DNA of 64,000 nt. It comes from Methylotenera sp. GTDB taxonomy: Bacteria; Pseudomonadota; Gammaproteobacteria; Burkholderiales; Methylophilaceae. The notes below the pieces were generated by a model. It was not told where the DNA came from. It saw nothing but the letters and a program-made list of their open reading frames with translations, and made no database searches. The position numbers and the translations under genes were made by a program. Location of the stretch: assembly GCA_014378845.1 (NCBI GenBank), contig JACMNB010000059.1, forward strand, positions 1-64,000, read 5' to 3'. Each line of letters begins with the position of its first letter. Position 1 is the stretch's first letter. This document shows positions 17,650 to 26,052 of this stretch, in pieces.

Positions 17650-18711
17650 ATGCGTTTAATTGTTGGCTTGCTCACTACAGTTGTGGCTCACTGCGCCTTT
17701 GCTGCTGAGTTAAAAACACCAGAGATTAATTATGATTTAGTGTACCAACTAAAAGCATCGATTGTTAAAGTGCATGTATCGACTAAATCGGGAGGTCACG
17801 GTGTGGGTACGGGTGTGGTGGTTGGCAAAGACCTTGTTGCTACTAACTGTCACGTGGTGGCAAACGCTGTAGGTGTTCAAATCAGCAAATTTGGCGACAG
17901 TTTTAGGCCAGATGCCATGCGCGCTGATTGGAAACACGATGTGTGTGTGCTGCGTTTTCAATATCTTGACATGAAACCAGTTGAGCTTGGCGATTCAGAA
18001 AGTTTAACATACGAGCAACCTATATTTTCAATTGGGTTTCCTGGCGGGCCGCCCAAACCAATTACTACGCCAGGCAAAATTAAAGCGTTATATGCGCTTG
18101 ATGGTAGCCAAGTGATTCGTACTGATGCCTCATTTGTAATGGGTGCAAGCGGCAGCCCAGTTTTTAATAGTGAAGGCAAGTTAATCGCGCTTAGCACCGT
18201 TAAAAGCCCGGGCCACAGCGCGTATTTTTATAATGTGCCTGTTAAGTGGGTAAAAGCCCTTATTGACACGCCAGAGTTGGCCGTGACAGAAACATCGTCA
18301 CTTAAAAGTGACGTTTCTCCGTTTTGGGATGCGCCAGATACCGAGCGTCCATTTTTTATGCGCGTAGTTTTGCCTTATCAAAATTCAAAATGGGATGAGT
18401 TGCAAACTACAGCGTTAGAATGGGTGAGTAAAGAGCCAGCCAGCGAGGAAGCGCATTTTTATTTAGGTGTTGCTTATGAGAATTTAGACAAGATGGATGC
18501 TGCAAAAACTGAATTTGCACAAGTGCTAAAATTACATCCACGACACACCGCCGCCTTGCAGGAGCTAGGCTTAATGGCCAGCAAAGCGGGCAATCAAGCA
18601 GAATTGTCACGCTTAAAACTAGCCATGCAAGAAGCGGGTAATGACGTGCTGGAAGAGTTTAACGAGCTTATTAATCCAACACCAGAGCTTGCTGCAAACC
18701 CTGCGCCGTAA
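17650..18711 (+). CDS. Secreted trypsin-like serine protease with TPR tail, copy 1
   Basis: A 353-aa exported protein. MRLIVGLLTTVVAHCAFA is a signal peptide. Residues 25-205 are a chymotrypsin/DegP-like fold with the catalytic His in ATNCHVVANA, Asp in WKHDVCVLRF, and Ser in MGASGSPVFN. There is no PDZ domain. The C-terminal 110 residues form TPR-like helices (EEAHFYLGVAYENLDKMDAAKTEF, HTAALQELGLMASKAG). It is the first of two adjacent paralogues 21 bp apart. Substrate unknown; the TPR part may hold a periplasmic partner. Confidence 0.9.
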   Translation: MRLIVGLLTTVVAHCAFAAELKTPEINYDLVYQLKASIVKVHVSTKSGGHGVGTGVVVGKDLVATNCHVVANAVGVQISKFGDSFRPDAMRADWKHDVCVLRFQYLDMKPVELGDSESLTYEQPIFSIGFPGGPPKPITTPGKIKALYALDGSQVIRTDASFVMGASGSPVFNSEGKLIALSTVKSPGHSAYFYNVPVKWVKALIDTPELAVTETSSLKSDVSPFWDAPDTERPFFMRVVLPYQNSKWDELQTTALEWVSKEPASEEAHFYLGVAYENLDKMDAAKTEFAQVLKLHPRHTAALQELGLMASKAGNQAELSRLKLAMQEAGNDVLEEFNELINPTPELAANPAP

Positions 18712-18732
18712 CATTTTTAAAGAAAGCCTTTA

Positions 18733-19839
18733 ATGACGACAAATCGACTGAAACATAATGCCAGCCTGAAATTGAGCGCTTTCATAACATTTAATGTTGT
18801 GGCCTTTTGCTGCTTAATACCATTTCCAATACAGGCTCAAGATAACGCAATTTTCCCTAGCGCAGAGCCTAGTGACGCGTTTTTGTATCAACTTAAAGGC
18901 GCATTAGTCAAAGTCACTAATGCAACCAAAACTGGCGGGCATGGTTATGGCACTGGTGTTGCCATCGATAAAGATCACGTTGTCACCAATTGCCATGTGC
19001 TTCAAAACTCAAGCGGCATCAGCGCGTCACATTGGGGCGAAGCATTTGCGCCAGTGGCATTGCAAGCCGATTGGAAGCACGATATTTGCATTTTGCGCTT
19101 TGAATGGGCCAATTTTACGCCGGTTGCAATTGGCGATTCTGAAAGCTTGCAGTATGAACAACCTGTGATTTCTATTTCGATGCCTAGCGATTCTCCCGCA
19201 CCGTACGTGGCGCTGGGCAAGGTAAAAGCCTTGTATGAGATGGATGACGCACATGTGATTCGCGCCTCGGCCGAGTTTGCAATTGGTGCCAGCGGCAGCC
19301 CAGTGTTTGATTACAGCGGTAACTTAATCGCCATTAGCACGGTTAAAAGCCCAGGCCATCGCGCTTACTTTTATAATATGCCTGCTAAATGGGTTAAAGC
19401 ATTGTTGCTAACGCCCGAAGTGAAGTTAAATGCGCCGCACGAATTACCTTTTTGGGACGCGCCAGATCAGCAGCGACCATTTTTTATGCGCGTTGTGCTG
19501 CCGTATCAAAATGCAAAATGGGCAGAACTTGAAGCTGTTGTGCAAGAATGGCTGATTAAAGAGCCAGATAGCGTAGAAGCCTTGTTTTATGCAGGCGTAG
19601 CCGAACAAAATTTAGGCGACTTAAGCAAAGCGAATAGCTACTATCAGCAAGTTTTAAAATTGCATCCACAGCACAGCGCAACGTTAATACAACTTGGTTT
19701 AATGGCTAATAATGCAGGCAAAACAGAAGAAGTTGCCCGCACCCATGTGGCACTTAAAGCCATGAGTAGCGAGCTAGATGAAGAATTTACAGAAGCGCTT
19801 AAGCCAGCAACAACGCAGCAATCAGCTGTCACGCAATAA
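18733..19839 (+). CDS. Secreted trypsin-like serine protease with TPR tail, copy 2
   Basis: A 368-aa paralogue of the preceding gene with the same architecture: hydrophobic N-terminal segment, catalytic His in VTNCHVLQNS, Asp in WKHDICILRF, Ser in IGASGSPVFD, then TPR-like helices (VEALFYAGVAEQNLGDLSKANSYYQQVLKLHP). Long stretches are alike in both copies (KSPGHRAYFYN, PFWDAPDQQRPFFMRVVLPYQ). The triads are intact, so neither copy is a decayed duplicate. They are surely cotranscribed. The N-terminal signal is longer and less standard than in copy 1. Confidence 0.9.
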   Translation: MTTNRLKHNASLKLSAFITFNVVAFCCLIPFPIQAQDNAIFPSAEPSDAFLYQLKGALVKVTNATKTGGHGYGTGVAIDKDHVVTNCHVLQNSSGISASHWGEAFAPVALQADWKHDICILRFEWANFTPVAIGDSESLQYEQPVISISMPSDSPAPYVALGKVKALYEMDDAHVIRASAEFAIGASGSPVFDYSGNLIAISTVKSPGHRAYFYNMPAKWVKALLLTPEVKLNAPHELPFWDAPDQQRPFFMRVVLPYQNAKWAELEAVVQEWLIKEPDSVEALFYAGVAEQNLGDLSKANSYYQQVLKLHPQHSATLIQLGLMANNAGKTEEVARTHVALKAMSSELDEEFTEALKPATTQQSAVTQ

Positions 19840-19850
19840 TCGGTCGTTAT

Positions 19851-20072
19851 TCAGTAATCTGCGGCGCGGCCAGTTGAGTATCCCTGCGGCACATCACTTT
19901 GCCACTCGCCGCAATCATTGCATCGGTGGTCGTGCATGGTCGGGCTTAAGGTTAAATTAGAGCTATTGCAAAATTTGCAATTAGTTGGGTGAATGGGCGC
20001 GTCTTTATGGTGCGATTCGTGGTGCTCGGTCGCGACTTTATTGCTGCCTAATCCGTATTTATTATCTGGCAT
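19851..20072 (-). CDS. Small zinc-ribbon-like protein
   Basis: A 73-aa His/Cys-rich protein with a CKFC..CNDC arrangement (two CxxC knuckles 17 residues apart) and a His-rich N-terminal part (EHHESHHKDAPIH). This looks like a zinc ribbon, possibly structural. GGA lies before the ATG. It faces copy 2 of the protease pair with only 11 bp between the stops. Not a family I can name; function unknown. Confidence 0.7.
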   Translation of the reverse strand: MPDNKYGLGSNKVATEHHESHHKDAPIHPTNCKFCNSSNLTLSPTMHDHRCNDCGEWQSDVPQGYSTGRAADY

Positions 20073-20175
20073 ATTGATTCCGTTTTGTTCAGTTTAAAAC
20101 TAGCCTTAAAACAAATCCCAAACCTAAATCTACGCTCTTTTTAGCATAAAAACAAGACTTAAAACAACTCAACAC

Positions 20176-21111
20176 TCAGCTGGCCGCGCGCGTTAGCCGA
20201 TCTAAAATGGCCAACCATTCTGGCGCATTTGGCGGCGCTTCTATTAATAACAAATCTGCGCCCAACGCGTCCATCTTGTGCAATGTATCGTACAGTTGCC
20301 GCGCAACATCTGCGACGTTTTTATTAAGCTTAAATACTGGGCAATTTGGCTGCGCACCTTCACCAATCAGCAATGCCGCGCAATGAGTATTGGCTTGAGC
20401 TATAAGCGCGCCGCGGTTTGTAAATAAGCGCGTTGGCGTGCGCGGCGAGTAATGCAGCGCGTGCTGGCCAGGCGCTTTAATGGGCTGGCTAAGTGCAGTT
20501 GCAGCTTTGCCTGCAATGCGTTCAATAGCGGCCTCACTAATCATGCCCTGCCTTAATAATTGCCAATGGTCACCATTGGCATTATTAATCACGCTCACAA
20601 TGGTCGATTCAATACCAACCTCGCATGCGCCGCCGTCCAACACCGCAATGTCTTCGCCTAAACCTGCTGTCACGTGCGCGGGCGTTGTGGGGCTTAACTG
20701 CGTAAACTTATTGGCCGATGGCGCGGCCAACGCCAAACCGCTTTCTTTAAGTAGCCGCAAAGCCAAAGGATGCGCAGGCACACGTAAGGCCACTGTAGGC
20801 TGATTTGCACGCACGATTTGGCTAACGCTATTTTTGGCGGGCAACACCAAGGTTAACGGGCCTGGCCAAAAAGCTGCCGCGAGTTTTTGGGCGGTTGGCG
20901 AAAATTCCGCCGCCCATGCAGTTACTTGGCTTGAATCACCAATATGTACGATTAAGGGATTATCCATCGGCCGCTGTTTGATGGCGTAAATCTGCCGCAA
21001 AGCGTCGTCATTGGTCGCGTCTGCGGCCAAGCCATAAACGGTTTCGGTAGGAATTGCCACCACTTCACCATTTTTTAATTTGGCTATGGCCTTTTGTAAG
21101 TTAACGCGCAT
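20176..21111 (-). CDS. tsaC: L-threonylcarbamoyladenylate synthase
   Basis: A 311-aa Sua5/YrdC/YwlC protein: the YrdC fold (residues 1 to about 195, with AIPTETVYGLAADATND and KQRPMDNPLIVH) plus a C-terminal Sua5 domain (PIKAPGQHALHYSPRTPTRLF). It makes threonylcarbamoyl-AMP from Thr, bicarbonate and ATP, the first step of t6A37 tRNA modification. The two-domain length marks it as the Sua5 type rather than the short TsaC. It is transcribed alone. Confidence 0.93.
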   Translation of the reverse strand: MRVNLQKAIAKLKNGEVVAIPTETVYGLAADATNDDALRQIYAIKQRPMDNPLIVHIGDSSQVTAWAAEFSPTAQKLAAAFWPGPLTLVLPAKNSVSQIVRANQPTVALRVPAHPLALRLLKESGLALAAPSANKFTQLSPTTPAHVTAGLGEDIAVLDGGACEVGIESTIVSVINNANGDHWQLLRQGMISEAAIERIAGKAATALSQPIKAPGQHALHYSPRTPTRLFTNRGALIAQANTHCAALLIGEGAQPNCPVFKLNKNVADVARQLYDTLHKMDALGADLLLIEAPPNAPEWLAILDRLTRAAS

Positions 21112-21200
21112 AAAAAGCTTACTAAACGAAAACGCTATTTTACTACTGAAGCTGCGCTTAAGCTAAAATACTCGCACTTTTAAAAGGGGAACTATTTAAC

Positions 21201-21557
21201 ATGAACACCGTACAAAACGACACGCAAAATAATACGAAAATTATGGTTGAACATAATCCAGCACAAAGCCGTTTAGATGCCTTAAACGTAAGTAAATGGC
21301 CGACTTGGCAAAAAGAAGTGTCTACTTTTGATTGGACTTTTCATGAGCAAGAAATTGCCTACATTTTAGAAGGCGAATGCATTATTACGCCAACTGGCGG
21401 CTCGCCAGTGCGCTTTGGCAAAGGCGATTTAGTGACTTTTGCAGAAGGTGTTAAAGCCAGTTGGCAGGTGATAAAGCCATTGCACAAACATTACCAGTTG
21501 GATGGCAACGCAGTCAGTCAAGCGTTTCGGCGCATTAAAGCAGCGCTTGGTTTTTAA
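21201..21557 (+). CDS. Cupin-domain protein
   Basis: A 118-aa single-domain cupin of the DUF861/EutQ-like group. WTFHEQEIAYILEGECIITPTGG and VRFGKGDLVTFAEGVKASWQV form the two cupin motifs, but the first motif has few histidines, so metal binding is doubtful. AAGGGG precedes the ATG. It stands alone between divergent tsaC and convergent alkB. Function unknown. Confidence 0.85.
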   Translation: MNTVQNDTQNNTKIMVEHNPAQSRLDALNVSKWPTWQKEVSTFDWTFHEQEIAYILEGECIITPTGGSPVRFGKGDLVTFAEGVKASWQVIKPLHKHYQLDGNAVSQAFRRIKAALGF

Positions 21558-21628
21558 ACATTAATGAATATGAAAATTGTTGCGCGAGGCAAGCAACTAT
21601 GTGCTTAAGCCAATTGGCGCACAAAAAA

Positions 21629-22270
21629 CTAGCCCGCTTTCCGAAAAGTTAAGTTGTAGCGATAATCGCCAAGTGCCTTATGGTGATTGGCTTTAAGCGG
21701 CATCACGGCGTGAAATTTCAATCGCGCTTCGCCGCCCCACACCACCACATCTCCATGATTGACGGGTATTTTTAGGGTTTTATCACTCCGTTTTAAACCG
21801 CCAAATTGAAATGTGGCGGGAATGCCTAATGACACCGAAACGATGGGCTGGCTAAAATCTTGCTCATTTTTATCTTGGTGCAAACCCATGCTTGCGCCAA
21901 CGATATATTGGTTAATTAAACAGGCGTCTGGCACAAAATTAACATAGCCGCACTCTGCCGCTGCACTGGTTGCAAGCTGCAAAAAGCTGGCAGGCATATC
22001 TGGCCAAGGCTGATTTGTGAGTGGGTTATGTCCATCGTAACGATAGCCTTTTCTATCGCTTATCCAGCCTAAATCGCCGCAATTGGTCATGGCCGCGCTC
22101 ATGGCAAACCCCATTTTAGTCATCATATTGCATAGTGGCGCATTGATAATAACAGCCTGTAAGGCGATTAAAAGTAAGCGTTCACTAGCGCCAAGCGCAA
22201 AGCCCTGCAATAAATAAACATCGTTTATAATTTCTTGCTTAATTGGTTTTAAATCGTCAAATAAATCCAT
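21629..22270 (-). CDS. alkB: Alkylated DNA repair dioxygenase AlkB
   Basis: A 213-aa Fe(II)/2-oxoglutarate dioxygenase. The start is set at 22270 (MDLFDDLKPIKQE); the frame is open 17 codons further but those look spurious. Iron ligands are visible as H-x-D in LHQDKNEQDF and the His in LKFHAVMP, and the 2-oxoglutarate-binding signature R-x-N-x-T-x-R appears as RYNLTFR. It oxidatively removes methyl groups from 1-methyladenine and 3-methylcytosine in DNA. It diverges from an AlkA-type glycosylase, an alkylation-repair pair that shares a 163-bp promoter region. Confidence 0.93.
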   Translation of the reverse strand: MDLFDDLKPIKQEIINDVYLLQGFALGASERLLLIALQAVIINAPLCNMMTKMGFAMSAAMTNCGDLGWISDRKGYRYDGHNPLTNQPWPDMPASFLQLATSAAAECGYVNFVPDACLINQYIVGASMGLHQDKNEQDFSQPIVSVSLGIPATFQFGGLKRSDKTLKIPVNHGDVVVWGGEARLKFHAVMPLKANHHKALGDYRYNLTFRKAG

Positions 22271-22421
22271 CAAAATTCCAATTTGAGTACAATGGGAGCA
22301 AACTGATTTAGAAGCTTGCACCCTACTTTACCCAATTCTTGCTTGTAGCAATCATAGGGCAATAAATGCTTTTGATTCGTACGCCGAATCTTGCGACCAA
22401 ATTAATTTGTACATTTATGTT

Positions 22422-22427
22422 TATAAT
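22422..22427 (+). promoter_or_regulatory. -10 box TATAAT immediately before the glycosylase ATG
   Basis: A consensus TATAAT lies six bases before the ATG at 22434, with TG three bases further upstream. No clear -35 was found. If used, the transcript would start at the ATG itself. Confidence 0.4.
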
Positions 22428-22433
22428 TGTTGC

Positions 22434-23039
22434 ATGAATCAACACCAGCAAGCCACCGAGTTTTTATGTGCAATGGATGCCGATTGGGCTAATCTAATTC
22501 AAACAGTGGGCGCTTGCCAATTTGCGCCAAAAATTGAGCGCAATCCATACGAAGCCTTGGTGCGGGCAGTGGCTTATCAACAATTGCATACTAAAGCTGG
22601 CGATGCGATTATTGGCAAATTCATCCATCATTTTGGTCAGTTTCCCACGCCAGAGCAATTGAATGCTGCACCTTTTGACGATTTACGCGCATGCGGGTTC
22701 AGCGGCAGCAAAATTGAAACCATTCAAGGCATCGCAGGTGGCGTAATGACGGGGCTTGTGCCTTCGATGGAAGCTGTACAACAAATGAGCAATGCCGAGC
22801 TAATTGCGCGTTTAGTCTCAATAAAAGGCATTGGCCAATGGACGGTAGAAATGATGCTGATGTTTACGCTAATGCGGATGGATATTTTGCCTATAACAGA
22901 CTTTGGCGTGGTAGAGGGCTATAAACGCCTTAAAAAGCTGGAAGCTGCCCCAAAACCCAAGCAAATGGCCGAACTTGGCATCGCTTGGTCTCCGCATCGC
23001 ACGGTGGCTAGTTGGTATTTGTGGCGTGTGCCAAAATAA
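22434..23039 (+). CDS. AlkA-type DNA-3-methyladenine glycosylase
   Basis: A 201-aa HhH-GPD glycosylase. The helix-hairpin-helix and catalytic Asp are in the segment SIKGIGQWTVEMML..LPITDFG, and YEALVRAVAYQQLHTKAGDAI is the typical family entry. It lacks the N-terminal sugar-like domain of E. coli AlkA, so it resembles the shorter AlkA2/Mag type that excises 3-methyladenine. The start is set at 22434 (MNQHQQATEFL); the frame is open upstream but the -10 box lies there. It is divergent from alkB and ends in a shared hairpin with the fasciclin gene. Confidence 0.9.
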   Translation: MNQHQQATEFLCAMDADWANLIQTVGACQFAPKIERNPYEALVRAVAYQQLHTKAGDAIIGKFIHHFGQFPTPEQLNAAPFDDLRACGFSGSKIETIQGIAGGVMTGLVPSMEAVQQMSNAELIARLVSIKGIGQWTVEMMLMFTLMRMDILPITDFGVVEGYKRLKKLEAAPKPKQMAELGIAWSPHRTVASWYLWRVPK

Positions 23040-23040
23040 A

Positions 23041-23063
23041 AAAAGGGCTAATATCGCCCTTTT
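23041..23063. terminator. Bidirectional terminator
   Basis: AAAAGGGC, seven-base loop, GCCCTTTT directly after the glycosylase stop and 25 bp beyond the fasciclin stop. Serves both convergent genes. Confidence 0.85.
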
Positions 23064-23088
23064 AATTTACAAAAACTAGTAATTTTTA

Positions 23089-23589
23089 TTACTTTTTATG
23101 ATGCTTTTTTTTATCATTGGATTTGGTGTCACTTGTAGGCATTAAAACAGTATCAACGACGTGAATTTGACCGTTGTCTGCCTTAATATCTCCACCGCCT
23201 ACGGTCAAATGACCATTAACTTTTACGCCGGCAGTCGTTGATAGCGTTAGATAATGACCCTCCACAGTTTTTACTTTGCCCGCAGCAACGTCAGCAGGAG
23301 TGATATTGCCAGCTACAACATGATAAGTGAGCACTTTTGTAAGTGCGGCCTTGTCCTTTAATAAAGTCTCTAATTTATCTTTGGGAATTTTCTCAAAAGC
23401 AGCATTATTTGGCGCAAATATCGTAAATGGGCCAGTGCCTTTTAGCGTATCGACTAAGCCAGCAGCTTTAAGCGCTGTTACTAATGTTGAAAGTGAGCTA
23501 TCTGCGGCGGCAACATCTAAGATGCTATCGGCATAAGAAGTGTTGTAAATACCTAAAGTTAACAAAGTGGCTAATAGTACTTTTTTCAT
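23089..23589 (-). CDS. Secreted fasciclin (FAS1) domain protein
   Basis: A 166-aa exported protein: signal peptide MKKVLLATLLTLGIYNTSYA, then one FAS1 domain (SILDVAAADSSLSTLVTAL, GPFTIFAPNNAAFEKIP, LTYHVVAGN, NGQIHVVDTVLMP) and a Lys/His-rich tail (KSNDKKKHHKK). FAS1 domains act in adhesion and surface contacts; the bacterial role is usually unknown. The basic tail may bind phosphate-rich surface polymers, but that is speculation. Confidence 0.92.
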   Translation of the reverse strand: MKKVLLATLLTLGIYNTSYADSILDVAAADSSLSTLVTALKAAGLVDTLKGTGPFTIFAPNNAAFEKIPKDKLETLLKDKAALTKVLTYHVVAGNITPADVAAGKVKTVEGHYLTLSTTAGVKVNGHLTVGGGDIKADNGQIHVVDTVLMPTSDTKSNDKKKHHKK

Positions 23590-23650
23590 ACTTAATCCTT
23601 AAATTTATTGCATTCATTAAAATTCAATTATGTGAATAATTAATTGCGAA

Positions 23651-23827
23651 AATAAGGCAGTGAGCTAACTAATAAGTTGCAGAAAAAAGTGAATATTTCG
23701 GCTGTTGATGATGAAGATGTTAAGGTTAGTGCGCCTAATCTATAGCGGCAGAGTCGCACTAGGTCAACGACGACTCATCGGCAAAAAATTGTTTGTTCAT
23801 CAACAACATTCCGCTTACTGCCTTATT
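23651..23827. repeat. Degenerate long inverted repeat in a 311-bp gene-free gap
   Basis: The gap 23590-23900 holds no credible gene. Its outer arms are AATAAGGCAGTGAGC (23651-23665) and the reverse complement of AATAAGGCAGTAAGC (23813-23827), 14 of 15 matching. A nested inner pair TAGTGCG/CGCACTA lies at 23727-23733 and 23755-23761. The arrangement suggests a decayed MITE-like element or a structured RNA. Confidence 0.45.
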
Positions 23828-23889
23828 CACTGCACTAACTATGTCATTTTACCATGTCAATTTGCAAGGTTTTTAAACGCATTTAAATT

Positions 23890-23895
23890 TATAAT
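23890..23895 (+). promoter_or_regulatory. -10 box TATAAT five bases before the MFS gene
   Basis: A consensus TATAAT ends five bases before the ATG at 23901, with no recognisable -35 at 16-18 bp. No Shine-Dalgarno is present. A leaderless transcript is possible. Confidence 0.35.
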
Positions 23896-23900
23896 GTGGT

Positions 23901-25133
23901 ATGCGACCATTTAATAGCCAAATTTTTACCATTCATGAGCATGCTTTTCTTAAGTTACTCAGCTATCGCGTACTCATCGTGCTGGCTTATCAAATTATGG
24001 CGGTGGCGGTTGGCTGGCATATTTACGAAATTACCCATGATGCATTATCTTTGGGCTTGATTGGCTTGGTAGAAGTCATCCCCTATTTTGCTACCGCGTT
24101 ATTTGCGGGCTATGCGGTCGATCATCACTTATCGCGCCGCTTTTTTGGGGCGCTGGCTGCTGGCATGTTGGGCGCTAGCGCGCTTACTTTGTTGGCAATT
24201 GCATCGGGTTGGTTAAGTAATAATACGCTTTGGATTTATGGCGCTTTTGCGTTTACTGGTTTTGGCCGCGCTTTCATTGCGCCCAGTCATAGTAGTTTAT
24301 TTGCGATTATATTACCGCGTGAAGACTTTGCCCGCGCGGCTGGTATTGGCAGCAGCGTGTTTCAAGCAGGCTTGATTTTGGGCCCTGCGATTGGCGGCTT
24401 CTTGGTGGGCTTTGGCAGTAAAACCACCGCTTATTCAATTGCCATTTTGCTGTGTATTAGCGCAGCCATTGCCATGCTATCAATTAAAATACAAGAGCCG
24501 CCAAAAGCTTTGCCATCCCCTATTTTTACCAGTATTGGCCAAGGCTTACGCTTTGTTTGGAACCACCAAATTTTACTTGGCGCATTGTCGCTTGATATGT
24601 TTGCTGTGCTATTTGGCGGCGCGGTAGCTATGCTGCCTGCTTTCGTGCAAGATATTTACCACATTGGCCCTCAGGGTCTGGGTTTATTACGCGCTTGCCC
24701 TGCCATAGGTGCAATTTTTACGGGCCTGTGGTTAACGCGTCACCCCATAAACCTGCACGCAGGGCGTTGGTTATTGGGCGCCGTTGCGGGCTTTGGCCTT
24801 TGTATCATTGGTTTTGGGCTGGCTACTAGCTTTTGGGTTGCTGGCGGGATATTGGCCCTATCTGGCGCATGCGACGGCGTGTCGGTAGTAATGCGGCAAA
24901 CTATTTTGCAGTTGGCCACGCCCGACGCCATGCGCGGGCGCGTTTCGGCCATTAACGGTATCTTTATTGGCTCATCCAATGAGCTTGGCGCGTTTGAATC
25001 GGGCGTTGCAGCTAAGATAATGGGTTTAATACCATCCGTTATTTTTGGCGGATTTGTGACGCTTGGCGTGGTCGGCATTACGGCCAAATTGGCGCCAAAA
25101 CTACGCGATTTAGAGTTGCATCAATTACACTAA
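23901..25133 (+). CDS. MFS transporter, MFS_3/EntS-like
   Basis: A 410-aa twelve-helix transporter of the MFS_3 group that includes the enterobactin exporter EntS. It opens FLKLLSYRVLIVLAYQIMAVAVGWHIYEIT, and the loop 2-3 motif appears as GYAVDHHLSRR. Members export siderophores or other small molecules; no siderophore genes are nearby, so the substrate is unknown. No ribosome site is visible; the ATG directly follows a -10-like TATAAT. Confidence 0.88.
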   Translation: MRPFNSQIFTIHEHAFLKLLSYRVLIVLAYQIMAVAVGWHIYEITHDALSLGLIGLVEVIPYFATALFAGYAVDHHLSRRFFGALAAGMLGASALTLLAIASGWLSNNTLWIYGAFAFTGFGRAFIAPSHSSLFAIILPREDFARAAGIGSSVFQAGLILGPAIGGFLVGFGSKTTAYSIAILLCISAAIAMLSIKIQEPPKALPSPIFTSIGQGLRFVWNHQILLGALSLDMFAVLFGGAVAMLPAFVQDIYHIGPQGLGLLRACPAIGAIFTGLWLTRHPINLHAGRWLLGAVAGFGLCIIGFGLATSFWVAGGILALSGACDGVSVVMRQTILQLATPDAMRGRVSAINGIFIGSSNELGAFESGVAAKIMGLIPSVIFGGFVTLGVVGITAKLAPKLRDLELHQLH

Positions 25134-25188
25134 GCCCTAAAAAAGGACTAATATTGTTTTAATTATTGTTGACTAGATTTGCTGCAAA

Positions 25189-26052
25189 ATGACCGCTAAA
25201 AACTTGCTCACCCATACGTTCTATTTTATTTATCGCCACAAATTACCCATCCGCATGATGCATTGGATAAACGTTGTGTGCTTTACTGTGCTGTTAATAA
25301 GCGGCCTTAATATTTTTAACGCGCATCCCGCGCTTAACATTGGTAAGTCTTCTTAAAACAATCAAGCGCCTATACTCGAAATGACTGCCGCGCAAACTGG
25401 TGCGGGTAACATAATCGGCTACACCACTATTTTTGGCCACCAATTTAATACTACCGGCGTATTTGGCGCATCCCATGGCGCTGACGGCAGAGTGTTACAA
25501 CGCGGCTTTCCTACTTGGATGACGATTCCAAGCTCGCAGTGGCTATCCATGGCGCGGCGCTGGCATTTATTTTTTGCCTGGTTGTTTGTGATTAACGGCA
25601 TTGCTTATGTGACTTACTCACTATTAACCAAACACATTCAGCGTGACCTTTTAACCACAAAAACTGATCGTGCTAGCATTTGGCAATCAATAAAAGACCA
25701 TGCGCGGTTTAAGCATGCCAGTGGCGAGGCGGCTATTCCTTACAACGTGCTACAAAAAATAGCCTATTTAAGCGTGATTTTTATTTTGCTGCCAATGATT
25801 ATTTTGATGGGCTGGGCCATGTCACCATTTTTAAATGCGCTGATTCCTGGCTGGGTCGATTTATTTGGCGGGCGCCAAACCGCGCGTACCATTCACTTTA
25901 TAGTGGCTTGGCTGCTGGTGGGTTTTGTGTTTATTCACGTGTTTGAGGTTATGATCACAGGCGTTTGGAATAACATGCGCTCGATGATTACTGGGCGATA
26001 CAAAATCGAAACGCAACATGATTCTTCTCATAAAAAAGCCGAGCAGCCATGA
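25189..26052 (+). pseudogene. Membrane cytochrome b subunit interrupted by one stop codon
   Basis: A 287-codon frame encoding a cytochrome b561/thiosulfate-reductase-type membrane subunit, broken only by TAA at 25354-25356 (..NIGKSS-stop-NNQAPILEMTAAQ). Everything before and after is in the same frame. Haem-ligand histidines are in MMHWINVV, RRWHLFFAWLF, and HFIVAWLLVGFVFIHVFEV, and four to five membrane helices are visible. Homologues usually have a Tyr codon near this point, so TAC/TAT to TAA is the likely change. It would pass electrons between the quinone pool and the molybdopterin protein whose ATG overlaps its stop by four bases. Confidence 0.8.
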
